The position numbers were made by a program, and so were the translations under genes. Below, in pieces: positions 40,322-46,483 of a DNA stretch of 46,483 nucleotides; position 1 is the first letter of the stretch, and every line of letters starts with the position of its first letter. Location: contig JALFLB010000006.1 of NCBI GenBank assembly GCA_022775045.1, forward strand, positions 1 to 46,483, given 5' to 3'. The notes under the pieces were generated by a model. The model ran no database searches and had not been told where the DNA came from. It saw only the letters and a program-made list of their open reading frames with translations. Source of the stretch: Agathobacter sp. (GTDB lineage: Bacteria; Bacillota; Clostridia; Lachnospirales; Lachnospiraceae).

Positions 40322-40918
40322 ATGGATTACTACAGTAACGAGATTTCAAAATTAATCGAAGAACTGTCGGGGCTTCCGGGAATTGGAGCCAAGTCAGCAC
40401 AGCGTCTGGCTTTTCATATCCTGAATATGCCAGAAGATCATGTGGAAGCACTTTCTTCTGCTATTCTTTCGGCAAAGCGTAATGTAAAATACTGCAAATG
40501 TTGTTTTAACTTGACAGATCAGGAGATTTGTCCTATATGTAGTGATGAAGCGCGTGACCATAAGACAATCATGGTCGTTGAAAACACGAGGGATCTTGTG
40601 GCTTACGAGAAGACCGGAAAGTATGAAGGGGTGTATCATGTGCTGCATGGTGCCATTTCCCCGATGCTTGGCATAGGCCCGGGGGATATTAAGCTCCGGG
40701 AACTGATGGTGCGTCTTGAGAGGGATGTGAATGAGGTTATTGTTGCTACCAACTCGAGCCTTGAGGGGGAGACGACAGCGATGTATATCAGCAAACTGAT
40801 CAAGCCTACCGGCATTAAGGTGACGCGGATTGCCAGCGGAGTTCCGGTCGGCGGAGATTTGGAGTATATTGATGAGGTGACGCTGCTGAGAGCACTGCAG
40901 GGAAGAACAGAGCTTTGA
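40322..40918 (+). CDS. recR: Recombination mediator RecR
   Basis: A 198-residue protein loading RecA at gaps with RecO. Begins [33 protein letters not shown] (helix-hairpin-helix), has a four-cysteine zinc finger ([16 protein letters not shown]) and a Toprim domain ([14 protein letters not shown], then [20 protein letters not shown]). Length is typical. It starts one base after the ybaB stop; the ribosome binding site GGCGGAGGA is inside ybaB. The longer upstream frame is not homologous. Confidence 0.96.
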   Translation: MDYYSNEISKLIEELSGLPGIGAKSAQRLAFHILNMPEDHVEALSSAILSAKRNVKYCKCCFNLTDQEICPICSDEARDHKTIMVVENTRDLVAYEKTGKYEGVYHVLHGAISPMLGIGPGDIKLRELMVRLERDVNEVIVATNSSLEGETTAMYISKLIKPTGIKVTRIASGVPVGGDLEYIDEVTLLRALQGRTEL

Positions 40919-40941
40919 CATCAGCGGAAAAAGGAGAAACC

Positions 40942-41778
40942 ATGAATAATTTAGAACTGGAAAAGATCGCGAACGAAGTTCGCAAAAGTATTGTAACTGC
41001 AGTACACAGTGCAAAGTCCGGTCATCCGGGCGGATCTCTGTCGGCGGCAGATCTTTTTACGTATCTGTACTTTGAGGAGATGCATGTAGATCCGAAAAAC
41101 CCGAAGGATGAAAATCGTGATCGTTTTGTGCTGTCTAAGGGACATGTTGCACCGGGGCTGTATTCGGTTCTGGCGGAGAAAGGCTTTTTCCCGAAGGAGG
41201 ATTTGATTACATTGCGTCATACCGGCTCTTATCTGCAGGGACATCCGGATATGAAGCATATTCCAGGAGTGGATATGTCCAGTGGATCTTTGGGGCAGGG
41301 CGTGTCTGCAGCGGTCGGAATGGCAGCAGCTGCGAAGTTTGATAACAAGGATTATCGTGTTTATACATTGACTGGAGATGGGGAGATTCAGGAAGGACAG
41401 ATCTGGGAGGCGGCGATGTGGGCCGGACATCGGAAGCTGGACAATCTGGTGGTGATTGTTGACAATAACAATCTGCAGATTGATGGAGAAATTGATAAGG
41501 TATGTTCTCCATATCCGATTGATAAGAAGTTTCAGGCCTTCAATTTCCATACCATTGTGATTGACGGAAACAATTTTGATGAAATTCGTGCTGCTTTTAC
41601 AGAGGCGCGCAATACCAAGGGACAGCCGACGGCAATTATTGCCAAGACCCTGAAGGGCAAGGGTGTATCTTTTATGGAGAATCAGGCGGGGTGGCATGGA
41701 AAAGCACCGAATGATGAAGAGTACAAGATTGCAATGGCAGATCTTGAGAAAGTAGGTGAGGCATTATGTCAGAAGTAA
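40942..41778 (+). CDS. Transketolase, N-terminal subunit
   Basis: A 278-residue subunit carrying the thiamine-diphosphate pyrophosphate-binding part. VHSAKSGHPGGSLSAADL, the LSKGHVAPGLYSVL motif and LTGDGEIQEGQIWEA ... DNNNLQIDG (GDG...NN ThDP/Mg site) are visible. Works with the product of 41766 as a heteromer interconverting pentose and hexose phosphates. The ATG at 40942 follows AAAGGAGAAACC. The end overlaps the next gene by 13 bases, giving coupled synthesis. Confidence 0.94.
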   Translation: MNNLELEKIANEVRKSIVTAVHSAKSGHPGGSLSAADLFTYLYFEEMHVDPKNPKDENRDRFVLSKGHVAPGLYSVLAEKGFFPKEDLITLRHTGSYLQGHPDMKHIPGVDMSSGSLGQGVSAAVGMAAAAKFDNKDYRVYTLTGDGEIQEGQIWEAAMWAGHRKLDNLVVIVDNNNLQIDGEIDKVCSPYPIDKKFQAFNFHTIVIDGNNFDEIRAAFTEARNTKGQPTAIIAKTLKGKGVSFMENQAGWHGKAPNDEEYKIAMADLEKVGEALCQK

Positions 41779-42707
41779 AGAAGATTGCAACGCGTGACAG
41801 CTATGGAAATGCTTTGGTTGAGATAGGAAAGGAGCATGAAGACCTGATCGTGTTGGATGCTGATCTTGCAGGGGCAACCAAGACCTGTATTTTTCAGAAG
41901 GAGTTCCCTGAGCGCCATTGGGACTGTGGTATTGCAGAGTGTAATATGACGGGTATTGCAGCAGGATTGTCCACTTGTGGGAAAGTGCCGTTTATTAGTT
42001 CTTTTGCGATGTTTGCGGCAGGACGTAATTTTGAGCAGGTACGTAATTCGATTGGATATCCGCATCTGAATGTTAAGATTGGTGCAACGCATGCCGGCAT
42101 TTCCGTCGGGGAAGATGGAGCAACCCATCAGTGTCTTGAGGACCTTGCGCTTATGCGTGAGATACCGGGAATGGTTGTGATTAATCCTTCAGATGATGTT
42201 GAGGCAAGGGCAGCAGTACGCGCGGCATATGAATATGTAGGACCGGTTTATTTGCGTTTTGGACGTTTGGCAGTGCCGGTGATCAATGACACACCGGATT
42301 ATAAGTTTGAGATTGGAAAGGGGATTGTGCTCAAAGAGGGAACAGATGTGACGATTCTTGCTACCGGGCTGGAGGTTTCTGAATCTCTTGAGGCTGCTAA
42401 ATTGTTGGAAGAAGACGGAGTTTCTGCTGAAGTGATCAATATTCATACGATCAAGCCGTTGGATGAGGAACTTGTAATAAAATCTGCAACGAAGACAGGG
42501 AAAGTTGTTACGGTTGAGGAGCATTCGGTTATTGGCGGTCTTGGAAGCGCGGTTGCGGAGGTGCTCTGTGAGAAGGCCCCGACCAAAATGCTGCGTATCG
42601 GTGTTGAGGATTGTTTTGGCGAATCTGGACCGGCAGTGGAGCTGCTTCATAAGTATGAACTGGATGCAGAAGGAATTTACAAAAAAGTAAAAGCTTTTGC
42701 AAAATAA
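41766..42707 (+). CDS. Transketolase, C-terminal subunit
   Basis: A 313-residue partner carrying the pyrimidine-binding and C-terminal domains. IVLDADLAGATKTCIFQKEFP, the glutamate of the ThDP site in CGIAECNMTGIAAGLSTCG, THAGISVGEDGATHQ and VTVEEHSVIGGLGSAVAEVL are characteristic. Split transketolase genes are common in Firmicutes. TGAGGC sits near the overlapping start. A terminator follows. Confidence 0.94.
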   Translation: MSEVKKIATRDSYGNALVEIGKEHEDLIVLDADLAGATKTCIFQKEFPERHWDCGIAECNMTGIAAGLSTCGKVPFISSFAMFAAGRNFEQVRNSIGYPHLNVKIGATHAGISVGEDGATHQCLEDLALMREIPGMVVINPSDDVEARAAVRAAYEYVGPVYLRFGRLAVPVINDTPDYKFEIGKGIVLKEGTDVTILATGLEVSESLEAAKLLEEDGVSAEVINIHTIKPLDEELVIKSATKTGKVVTVEEHSVIGGLGSAVAEVLCEKAPTKMLRIGVEDCFGESGPAVELLHKYELDAEGIYKKVKAFAK

Positions 42708-42726
42708 TAGTTGTAAAAATAGAATG

Positions 42727-42757
42727 GCTGTCGTGTTTTGGACACGGCAGCTTTTTT
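42727..42757 (+). terminator. Terminator of the dnaX/transketolase unit
   Basis: GCTGTCGTGT (42727-42736) pairs with ACACGGCAGC (42742-42751) with one G-U, followed by TTTTTT (42752-42757). Confidence 0.85.
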
Positions 42758-42825
42758 ATGAGAAAATTTGTCGTTCGATTTTTGGAATTGCTGTCATGAT
42801 TTTCCAAATTATTACTGTTTTTCTG

Positions 42826-42856
42826 TGCTATAGTGAGCGCGCATGAAGTGATGCGC
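42826..42856 (+). promoter_or_regulatory. Extended -10 promoter and hairpin before the LysM gene
   Basis: TG-C-TATAGT (42826-42834) is an extended -10 without a good -35. GCGCAT (42839-42844) and ATGCGC (42851-42856) form a perfect 6-bp inverted repeat spanning the predicted start of transcription. Confidence 0.45.
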
Positions 42857-42875
42857 AAAGTATAGGAGGCGGAAA

Positions 42876-44057
42876 ATGATTGATATTGAAACAGGCAAAG
42901 AACACAATTTGAAGAATATCCGGCAGATTGGTGCTCCGACAGAGGACGACCGGATTTACATAGAAAATGCAGCATATGCAAGAATTCACGAAGAGGATTA
43001 TGCGCAGCGCCGGGCGTTTATTTTTATGGGGCATACAGAGTGCATGCAGGGAAAGTATACAACTTTTGTGGAAGCGGCAATTCCAGTGCATGATTTGGAA
43101 TTTATACAAAATACGCCACGTTGGAGCACTCATGCATGGAGCGATGTATTTCGGGAAATCAAGCGGTCCTATGAGAATTCAATTATTGTGGGCTGGGCAC
43201 TGGATATAAAAGGGTTTGCACCTCGTATGACAGCGGAGCTGGAAGCTGTGCACAGAGAGCAGTTTGGCGGCGCACACCAGGTACTTTTTCTGATGGACAG
43301 CATAGAAGGGGAAGAGTACTTTTATTTGAATAAAGGGAACCGTCTGCAGCAAAAGGAGGGCTTTTACATCTATTATGCAAGAGAACTGCGTAAAGTGCAG
43401 TCAGCGGAAGTGACGGTTGAGATGCCGAGGCGGGAAAGCGTTCAGGTTCTGCCGCAGATGGAGGAACAGGCGAAAGGACGCTACCGGGAGTGTGCACGGG
43501 AAAAGGCAAATCAGACAGGTGGGCACAAGGCAACCTCTTATGCGATGGTGGCGGCAATTGCTCTTTTGGTAATTATAGGAGGGGCAGGGATTGCACAGGG
43601 AAGAATCAGTTTATCTGGAATTGAACAGGCAATCAGTGCGATGAGCCATAAGGCTGGTGCGCAGAATGACCCGGCAGAGGTCCTTGTCGGGTCTGAGATT
43701 CGGGAGACTACGGAGTCTGTACAGACACAGGATGGAACTCAGTCATGGACAGAGACGTTGAATCTTGTACCAATCGAGGAATTACCTGCTGGAGATATTA
43801 AAAAGGTGGAGCCGACACAGCAGCACGAGACGCAACAGCAGGAGACGCAAAGCTCACAGAGTGAGCAGGAGGAACAACAGACTAGCGCAAAAGCCGCAGA
43901 GGATCAGAAATATTATGTTGTTCAAGAGGGGGATACACTTACCGGGATATGCAAGGAGCTTTACGGTTCCACGGATTCGGTTTCTGAGTTGGTAAAACTG
44001 AATGATATGGAAGATTCGGATGATATTCGTGTGGGCCAGAAATTGTTACTTCCGTAA
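42876..44057 (+). CDS. Membrane protein with degenerate MPN-like domain and LysM
   Basis: A 393-residue protein. Residues about 48-172 read like an MPN/JAB domain (RAFIFMGHTECMQG ... IIVGWALDIKGFAPRMTAELE ... QVLFLMDSIEGEEYFYLN), but the zinc ligands of active JAMM proteases are missing: where HxH follows the GW motif there is ALDIKG. One membrane segment (about 222-241) follows, then a Gln/Glu/Thr-rich linker, and a C-terminal LysM repeat (346-393, VVQEGDTLTGICKELYG...). The N terminus has no signal peptide, so the MPN-like part is predicted cytoplasmic and the LysM outside, binding peptidoglycan. AGGAGG precedes the ATG. Likely linked to the wall-associated genes downstream. Confidence 0.78.
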   Translation: MIDIETGKEHNLKNIRQIGAPTEDDRIYIENAAYARIHEEDYAQRRAFIFMGHTECMQGKYTTFVEAAIPVHDLEFIQNTPRWSTHAWSDVFREIKRSYENSIIVGWALDIKGFAPRMTAELEAVHREQFGGAHQVLFLMDSIEGEEYFYLNKGNRLQQKEGFYIYYARELRKVQSAEVTVEMPRRESVQVLPQMEEQAKGRYRECAREKANQTGGHKATSYAMVAAIALLVIIGGAGIAQGRISLSGIEQAISAMSHKAGAQNDPAEVLVGSEIRETTESVQTQDGTQSWTETLNLVPIEELPAGDIKKVEPTQQHETQQQETQSSQSEQEEQQTSAKAAEDQKYYVVQEGDTLTGICKELYGSTDSVSELVKLNDMEDSDDIRVGQKLLLP

Positions 44058-44159
44058 TATTACGGGAAATGATATAATAAGCATAACACTCCGCGCAAAG
44101 TTATTGTTCGGGCGTGGGATATACGTGAAGTGATAAGATGGGTAAGGAGAAATGCGCAA

Positions 44160-45356
44160 GTGGCAAAAAAATCGGATTTTAAAACCGTAGAGACAAGTCA
44201 GGAAGAACTGGAAGAAATCAATGAAAAAATACGGGAACATCGGCACAAAACATTTCGGCGGATTATTATTACGGTGGTGCTGCTTGTACTTGTGGTGACA
44301 GGCATTCAGCTTTGGTTGCAACTGCGCAGCTATACCTCTTTTGAAGTGATTTCTTCGATGGAACGGAAGGATAATGCAGCGGCAAAGTATGAGATGTTTC
44401 TGGGAAATACTCTGGAGTATAACAATGACGGGATTGTATATCGGGGAACAGAGGATGAGTTGATCTGGAATCAGTCCTTCGAGATGACGACTCCGATGCT
44501 TACAATCTGCGAGAGTTATCTGGCGGTTTATGACAGTGGCGGGACATCCATCTATATTATGGGGGAGAAAGGTCTGGTCCAAAGAATTGAAACATCCACA
44601 CCAATCAACAGGGTTTGCATCGCGAACCAGGGAACAGTGGCGGTTTTGATGAAAGAAGATCATATTTCTTATGTACGCCTGTATGATCGGAAGGGGAAAG
44701 AACTTGCAAATGGAGAGTTTTATGAAGAAAAAGAAAGTTTTCCGGTAGATATTGCTTTATCGTCAGATGGACAAAAACTTGCGGTAGATATGTTGGATGT
44801 GACGGAAGGAAAAGTTCGGTCGACCATCAGTTTTTACAATTTCGGTTCTGTTGGGCAGAATGAAATTGATAATAATGTTGGTACATATACATATGAGGAT
44901 ATGTTTATTCCGGAAATAGAATATATGGATGCTGATCGCATGCTCGCAATCACCAATCAGGGGTTTGTGATTTATGAGGGGGCGCAGAAGCCTGCACCAA
45001 AGAAGGAAATAAAATTCGATACCGATGTGCAGAGCGTGTTTCACAACAAAAAGTATGTGGGAGTTACCTATAGTAATCCACAAAAAGAGGGTAATTGGCA
45101 CATAAAAGTTTATGACATGAATGGAAAAGTTGTCATGGAAAATGATACGGAGATTGCATATAACCGAATCGAATTTCTGGGCAGCGATGAAATCTGTGTC
45201 AGGGACGATTATCATTGCGAATTGTTTACAATCCATAGTATTCGTAAATTCTCATACACGTTTGACAGGGAACTGTATAAAATACTTTCAGGAGAGGACA
45301 GCCAAAGTTATATCTTCATAATGAACGGAGAGGTTGATGAGGTGCGTCTGCGATGA
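44160..45356 (+). CDS. DUF5711 family membrane-anchored protein
   Basis: A 398-residue protein with a cytoplasmic N terminus, one membrane segment (about 35-56, IIITVVLLVLVVTGIQLWL) and a long extracellular domain of repeated short beta strands (SYLAVYDSGGTSIYIMG, FPVDIALSSDGQKLAVDML), suggesting a beta-propeller. It resembles DUF5711 proteins of Lachnospiraceae, of unknown function. The start is taken as GTG 44160 (AAGGAG ten bases upstream, MAKKSDFK start); GTG 44130 is possible. Its stop overlaps the ATG of the CvpA-like gene. Confidence 0.82.
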   Translation: MAKKSDFKTVETSQEELEEINEKIREHRHKTFRRIIITVVLLVLVVTGIQLWLQLRSYTSFEVISSMERKDNAAAKYEMFLGNTLEYNNDGIVYRGTEDELIWNQSFEMTTPMLTICESYLAVYDSGGTSIYIMGEKGLVQRIETSTPINRVCIANQGTVAVLMKEDHISYVRLYDRKGKELANGEFYEEKESFPVDIALSSDGQKLAVDMLDVTEGKVRSTISFYNFGSVGQNEIDNNVGTYTYEDMFIPEIEYMDADRMLAITNQGFVIYEGAQKPAPKKEIKFDTDVQSVFHNKKYVGVTYSNPQKEGNWHIKVYDMNGKVVMENDTEIAYNRIEFLGSDEICVRDDYHCELFTIHSIRKFSYTFDRELYKILSGEDSQSYIFIMNGEVDEVRLR

Positions 45357-46033
45357 ATTGGATATTGATTTTGACAGTTTTGATTGTATCGGGAAATATT
45401 GTATGGGGCTTTTGCAAAGGCTTTCTCAGGGTGATTTATTCGATGGTGGCCTGGCTGGTGATATTGGTTTTTGTTACTTGGGCAACGCCGCATATGACCG
45501 TTTGGATGGCGGAACATACTACGATTGATGATCGGATTGAGAGCGGTTGTAAGGATAGAATTCGGGAATTAATGGAGGAAAATAAAGAGGAAAAAGAGAG
45601 GGATGAGAAACTGGAAGACCTTGCAGCAAAGGTTCCGGAAGCCGTATTTGATAAACTGGCAGATACAACGGATGATTATTTGGAGAAGAGCGGATTGTAT
45701 GATTCGGTGGCTTTACGGGCATCCGATATGGCGATGCGTGCGATTTCGTTTGTGATTGTGCTTTTGGCTACGCTGACTGTATTCCATATTTTTGCGATGA
45801 CACTGGATCTGGTAGGAAAATTGCCGGTTATAGGAGAGGTTAACCGTTTCCTTGGACTGCTGGCAGGTTTTGTAAAAGGGATGCTTTTGGTGTGGCTTGT
45901 ATTTGCGTTTCTTGCCATGGGGAGTGGGACTTCGCTGGGAACCCAATTAATTAAGCTGATATATGAGTCAAAATTGTTGGTGTGGCTGTATGAAAATAAT
46001 ATGGTACTCTCTATTCTAATGAGGTTCCTGTAA
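45353..46033 (+). CDS. CvpA family membrane protein
   Basis: A 226-residue protein with about four hydrophobic segments (1-20, 24-45, 125-150, 165-190), matching the CvpA family (PF02674): GFCKGFLRVIYSMVAWLVILVF near the start and RFLGLLAGFVKGMLLVWLVFAFL near the end. A charged extracellular or cytoplasmic loop (RELMEENKEEKERDEKLEDL) separates the two pairs. It overlaps the DUF5711 gene by four bases (ATGA), and the pair is co-translated. Family function in envelope maintenance is not defined here. Confidence 0.88.
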   Translation: MNWILILTVLIVSGNIVWGFCKGFLRVIYSMVAWLVILVFVTWATPHMTVWMAEHTTIDDRIESGCKDRIRELMEENKEEKERDEKLEDLAAKVPEAVFDKLADTTDDYLEKSGLYDSVALRASDMAMRAISFVIVLLATLTVFHIFAMTLDLVGKLPVIGEVNRFLGLLAGFVKGMLLVWLVFAFLAMGSGTSLGTQLIKLIYESKLLVWLYENNMVLSILMRFL

Positions 46034-46117
46034 TCGACTGGATACTGTCTGATAATTCAGCACCGCAATCTATATGTTGTGGTGCTGAAATTTATTCCTA
46101 CAAATTTAAATTTTTTA

Positions 46118-46146
46118 TTGACTTTAGGTTTTGACCGTGCTATTAT
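46118..46146 (+). promoter_or_regulatory. rRNA-type promoter P1
   Basis: TTGACT (46118-46123), 17-bp spacer, TATTAT (46141-46146), after an AT-rich UP-like stretch (CAAATTTAAATTTTTTA). Confidence 0.7.
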
Positions 46147-46200
46147 TAACAAGCTGACTCGTGCGAACAAAGCCGCGAGTTAAAAAAATAAAAAAAGTTG

Positions 46201-46229
46201 TTGACAAACAAGTTTGAAGCTGATATACT
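46201..46229 (+). promoter_or_regulatory. rRNA-type promoter P2
   Basis: TTGACA (46201-46206), 17-bp spacer, TATACT (46224-46229), preceded by an A-rich tract (46187-46197). Confidence 0.85.
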
Positions 46230-46483
46230 TAAGAAGTTGCCGCTGAGAACAGCAACAACAAAGAACCTTGATAACTGAACAGTGAAAAACCTTGAAAGAT
46301 TTAACAAGCAGATGACGAGAAGTAGAACCAAGTGATACTTCAAGTTATCGGTCAATTCTTTTAAATAAGAACAAACCTTAAAACAGTAAATCAGGAATGA
46401 AAATTTCTGATAAGCCAGATTTTGTCTGGCTGGGATTAAAGTTTTTGCAGGAATGACGGGATGTGCTCGCATTTAAAATCCGC
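46230..46483 (+). other. Leader of a ribosomal RNA operon (16S gene beyond the window)
   Basis: The stretch contains no ORF but carries AAGAACCTTGATAACTGAAC (46262-46281), the sort of leader element I associate with Lachnospiraceae 16S operons. GCCAGATTTTGTCTGGC (46414-46430) makes a small hairpin. Two near-consensus promoters precede it. The 16S start itself is not reached. Nothing here looks like a riboswitch. Confidence 0.7.

Overview
The window looks like a chromosomal segment of a Clostridia bacterium, most likely family Lachnospiraceae. The basis is moderate GC, strong AGGAGG ribosome binding sites, cell-envelope lipoproteins without outer-membrane genes, the split transketolase, the DUF4321, DUF5711 and CvpA family genes, and an rRNA-type leader of the kind I associate with this family. 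Genus and species cannot be fixed from the sequence alone.

Layout. 1-560: the 3' end of a DUF3783-like gene, then a short autonomous transcription unit coding for a 42-residue basic peptide and closed by a long hairpin. 700-5150: a sugar (CUT1) ABC importer with its LacI-type regulator; a promoter is followed by a 36-bp near-perfect palindrome, the probable operator, and an intrinsic terminator sits between the binding-protein and permease genes. 5223-8215: a shortened AI-2E/PerM-type membrane protein, a patatin-like phospholipase, an unrecognised AAA-like protein with an eroded P-loop, and a DUF4321 protein on the minus strand. 8322-8562: remnant of a trigger-factor/FKBP-like gene. 8571-14039: a complete branched-chain amino acid ABC importer (livJ-H-M-G-F order) with a cytidylate-kinase-like gene at its end.

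14037-27869 is the most unusual region: an apparently single-direction cluster of a two-component system, a small membrane-anchored protein, two paralogous 470-residue lipoproteins, a lipoprotein membrane-fusion adaptor, a second adaptor that is an internal duplication (two fused adaptor modules), a 937-residue FtsX/MacB-type permease and two separate ABC ATPases. Promoter-proximal GATACA-type repeats occur both before the response regulator gene and before the first lipoprotein, suggesting that the two-component system controls the export machine. Two genes start with TTG and the 3' half is visibly GC-richer than its surroundings. The substrate is unknown.

27935-29791: a diguanylate cyclase with a LacI-type sugar-binding sensor. 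30023-34313: Fe-S/sulfur block (Rrf2 regulator, cysteine desulfurase, IscU, MnmA, then cysK with its own promoter); the rrf2 and cysK leaders share an 11-bp motif. 34514-37116: small alarmone synthetase, pyridoxamine kinase (minus strand), CarD-like regulator, a basic unknown protein, tRNA-Ser(CGA). 37275-42707: 6-phosphofructokinase, dnaX-ybaB-recR, and a two-gene transketolase. 42876-46033: a LysM protein with a degenerate MPN-like domain, a DUF5711 protein and a CvpA-type protein. 46118-46483: tandem strong promoters and the structured leader of what is almost certainly an rRNA operon that continues beyond the window.
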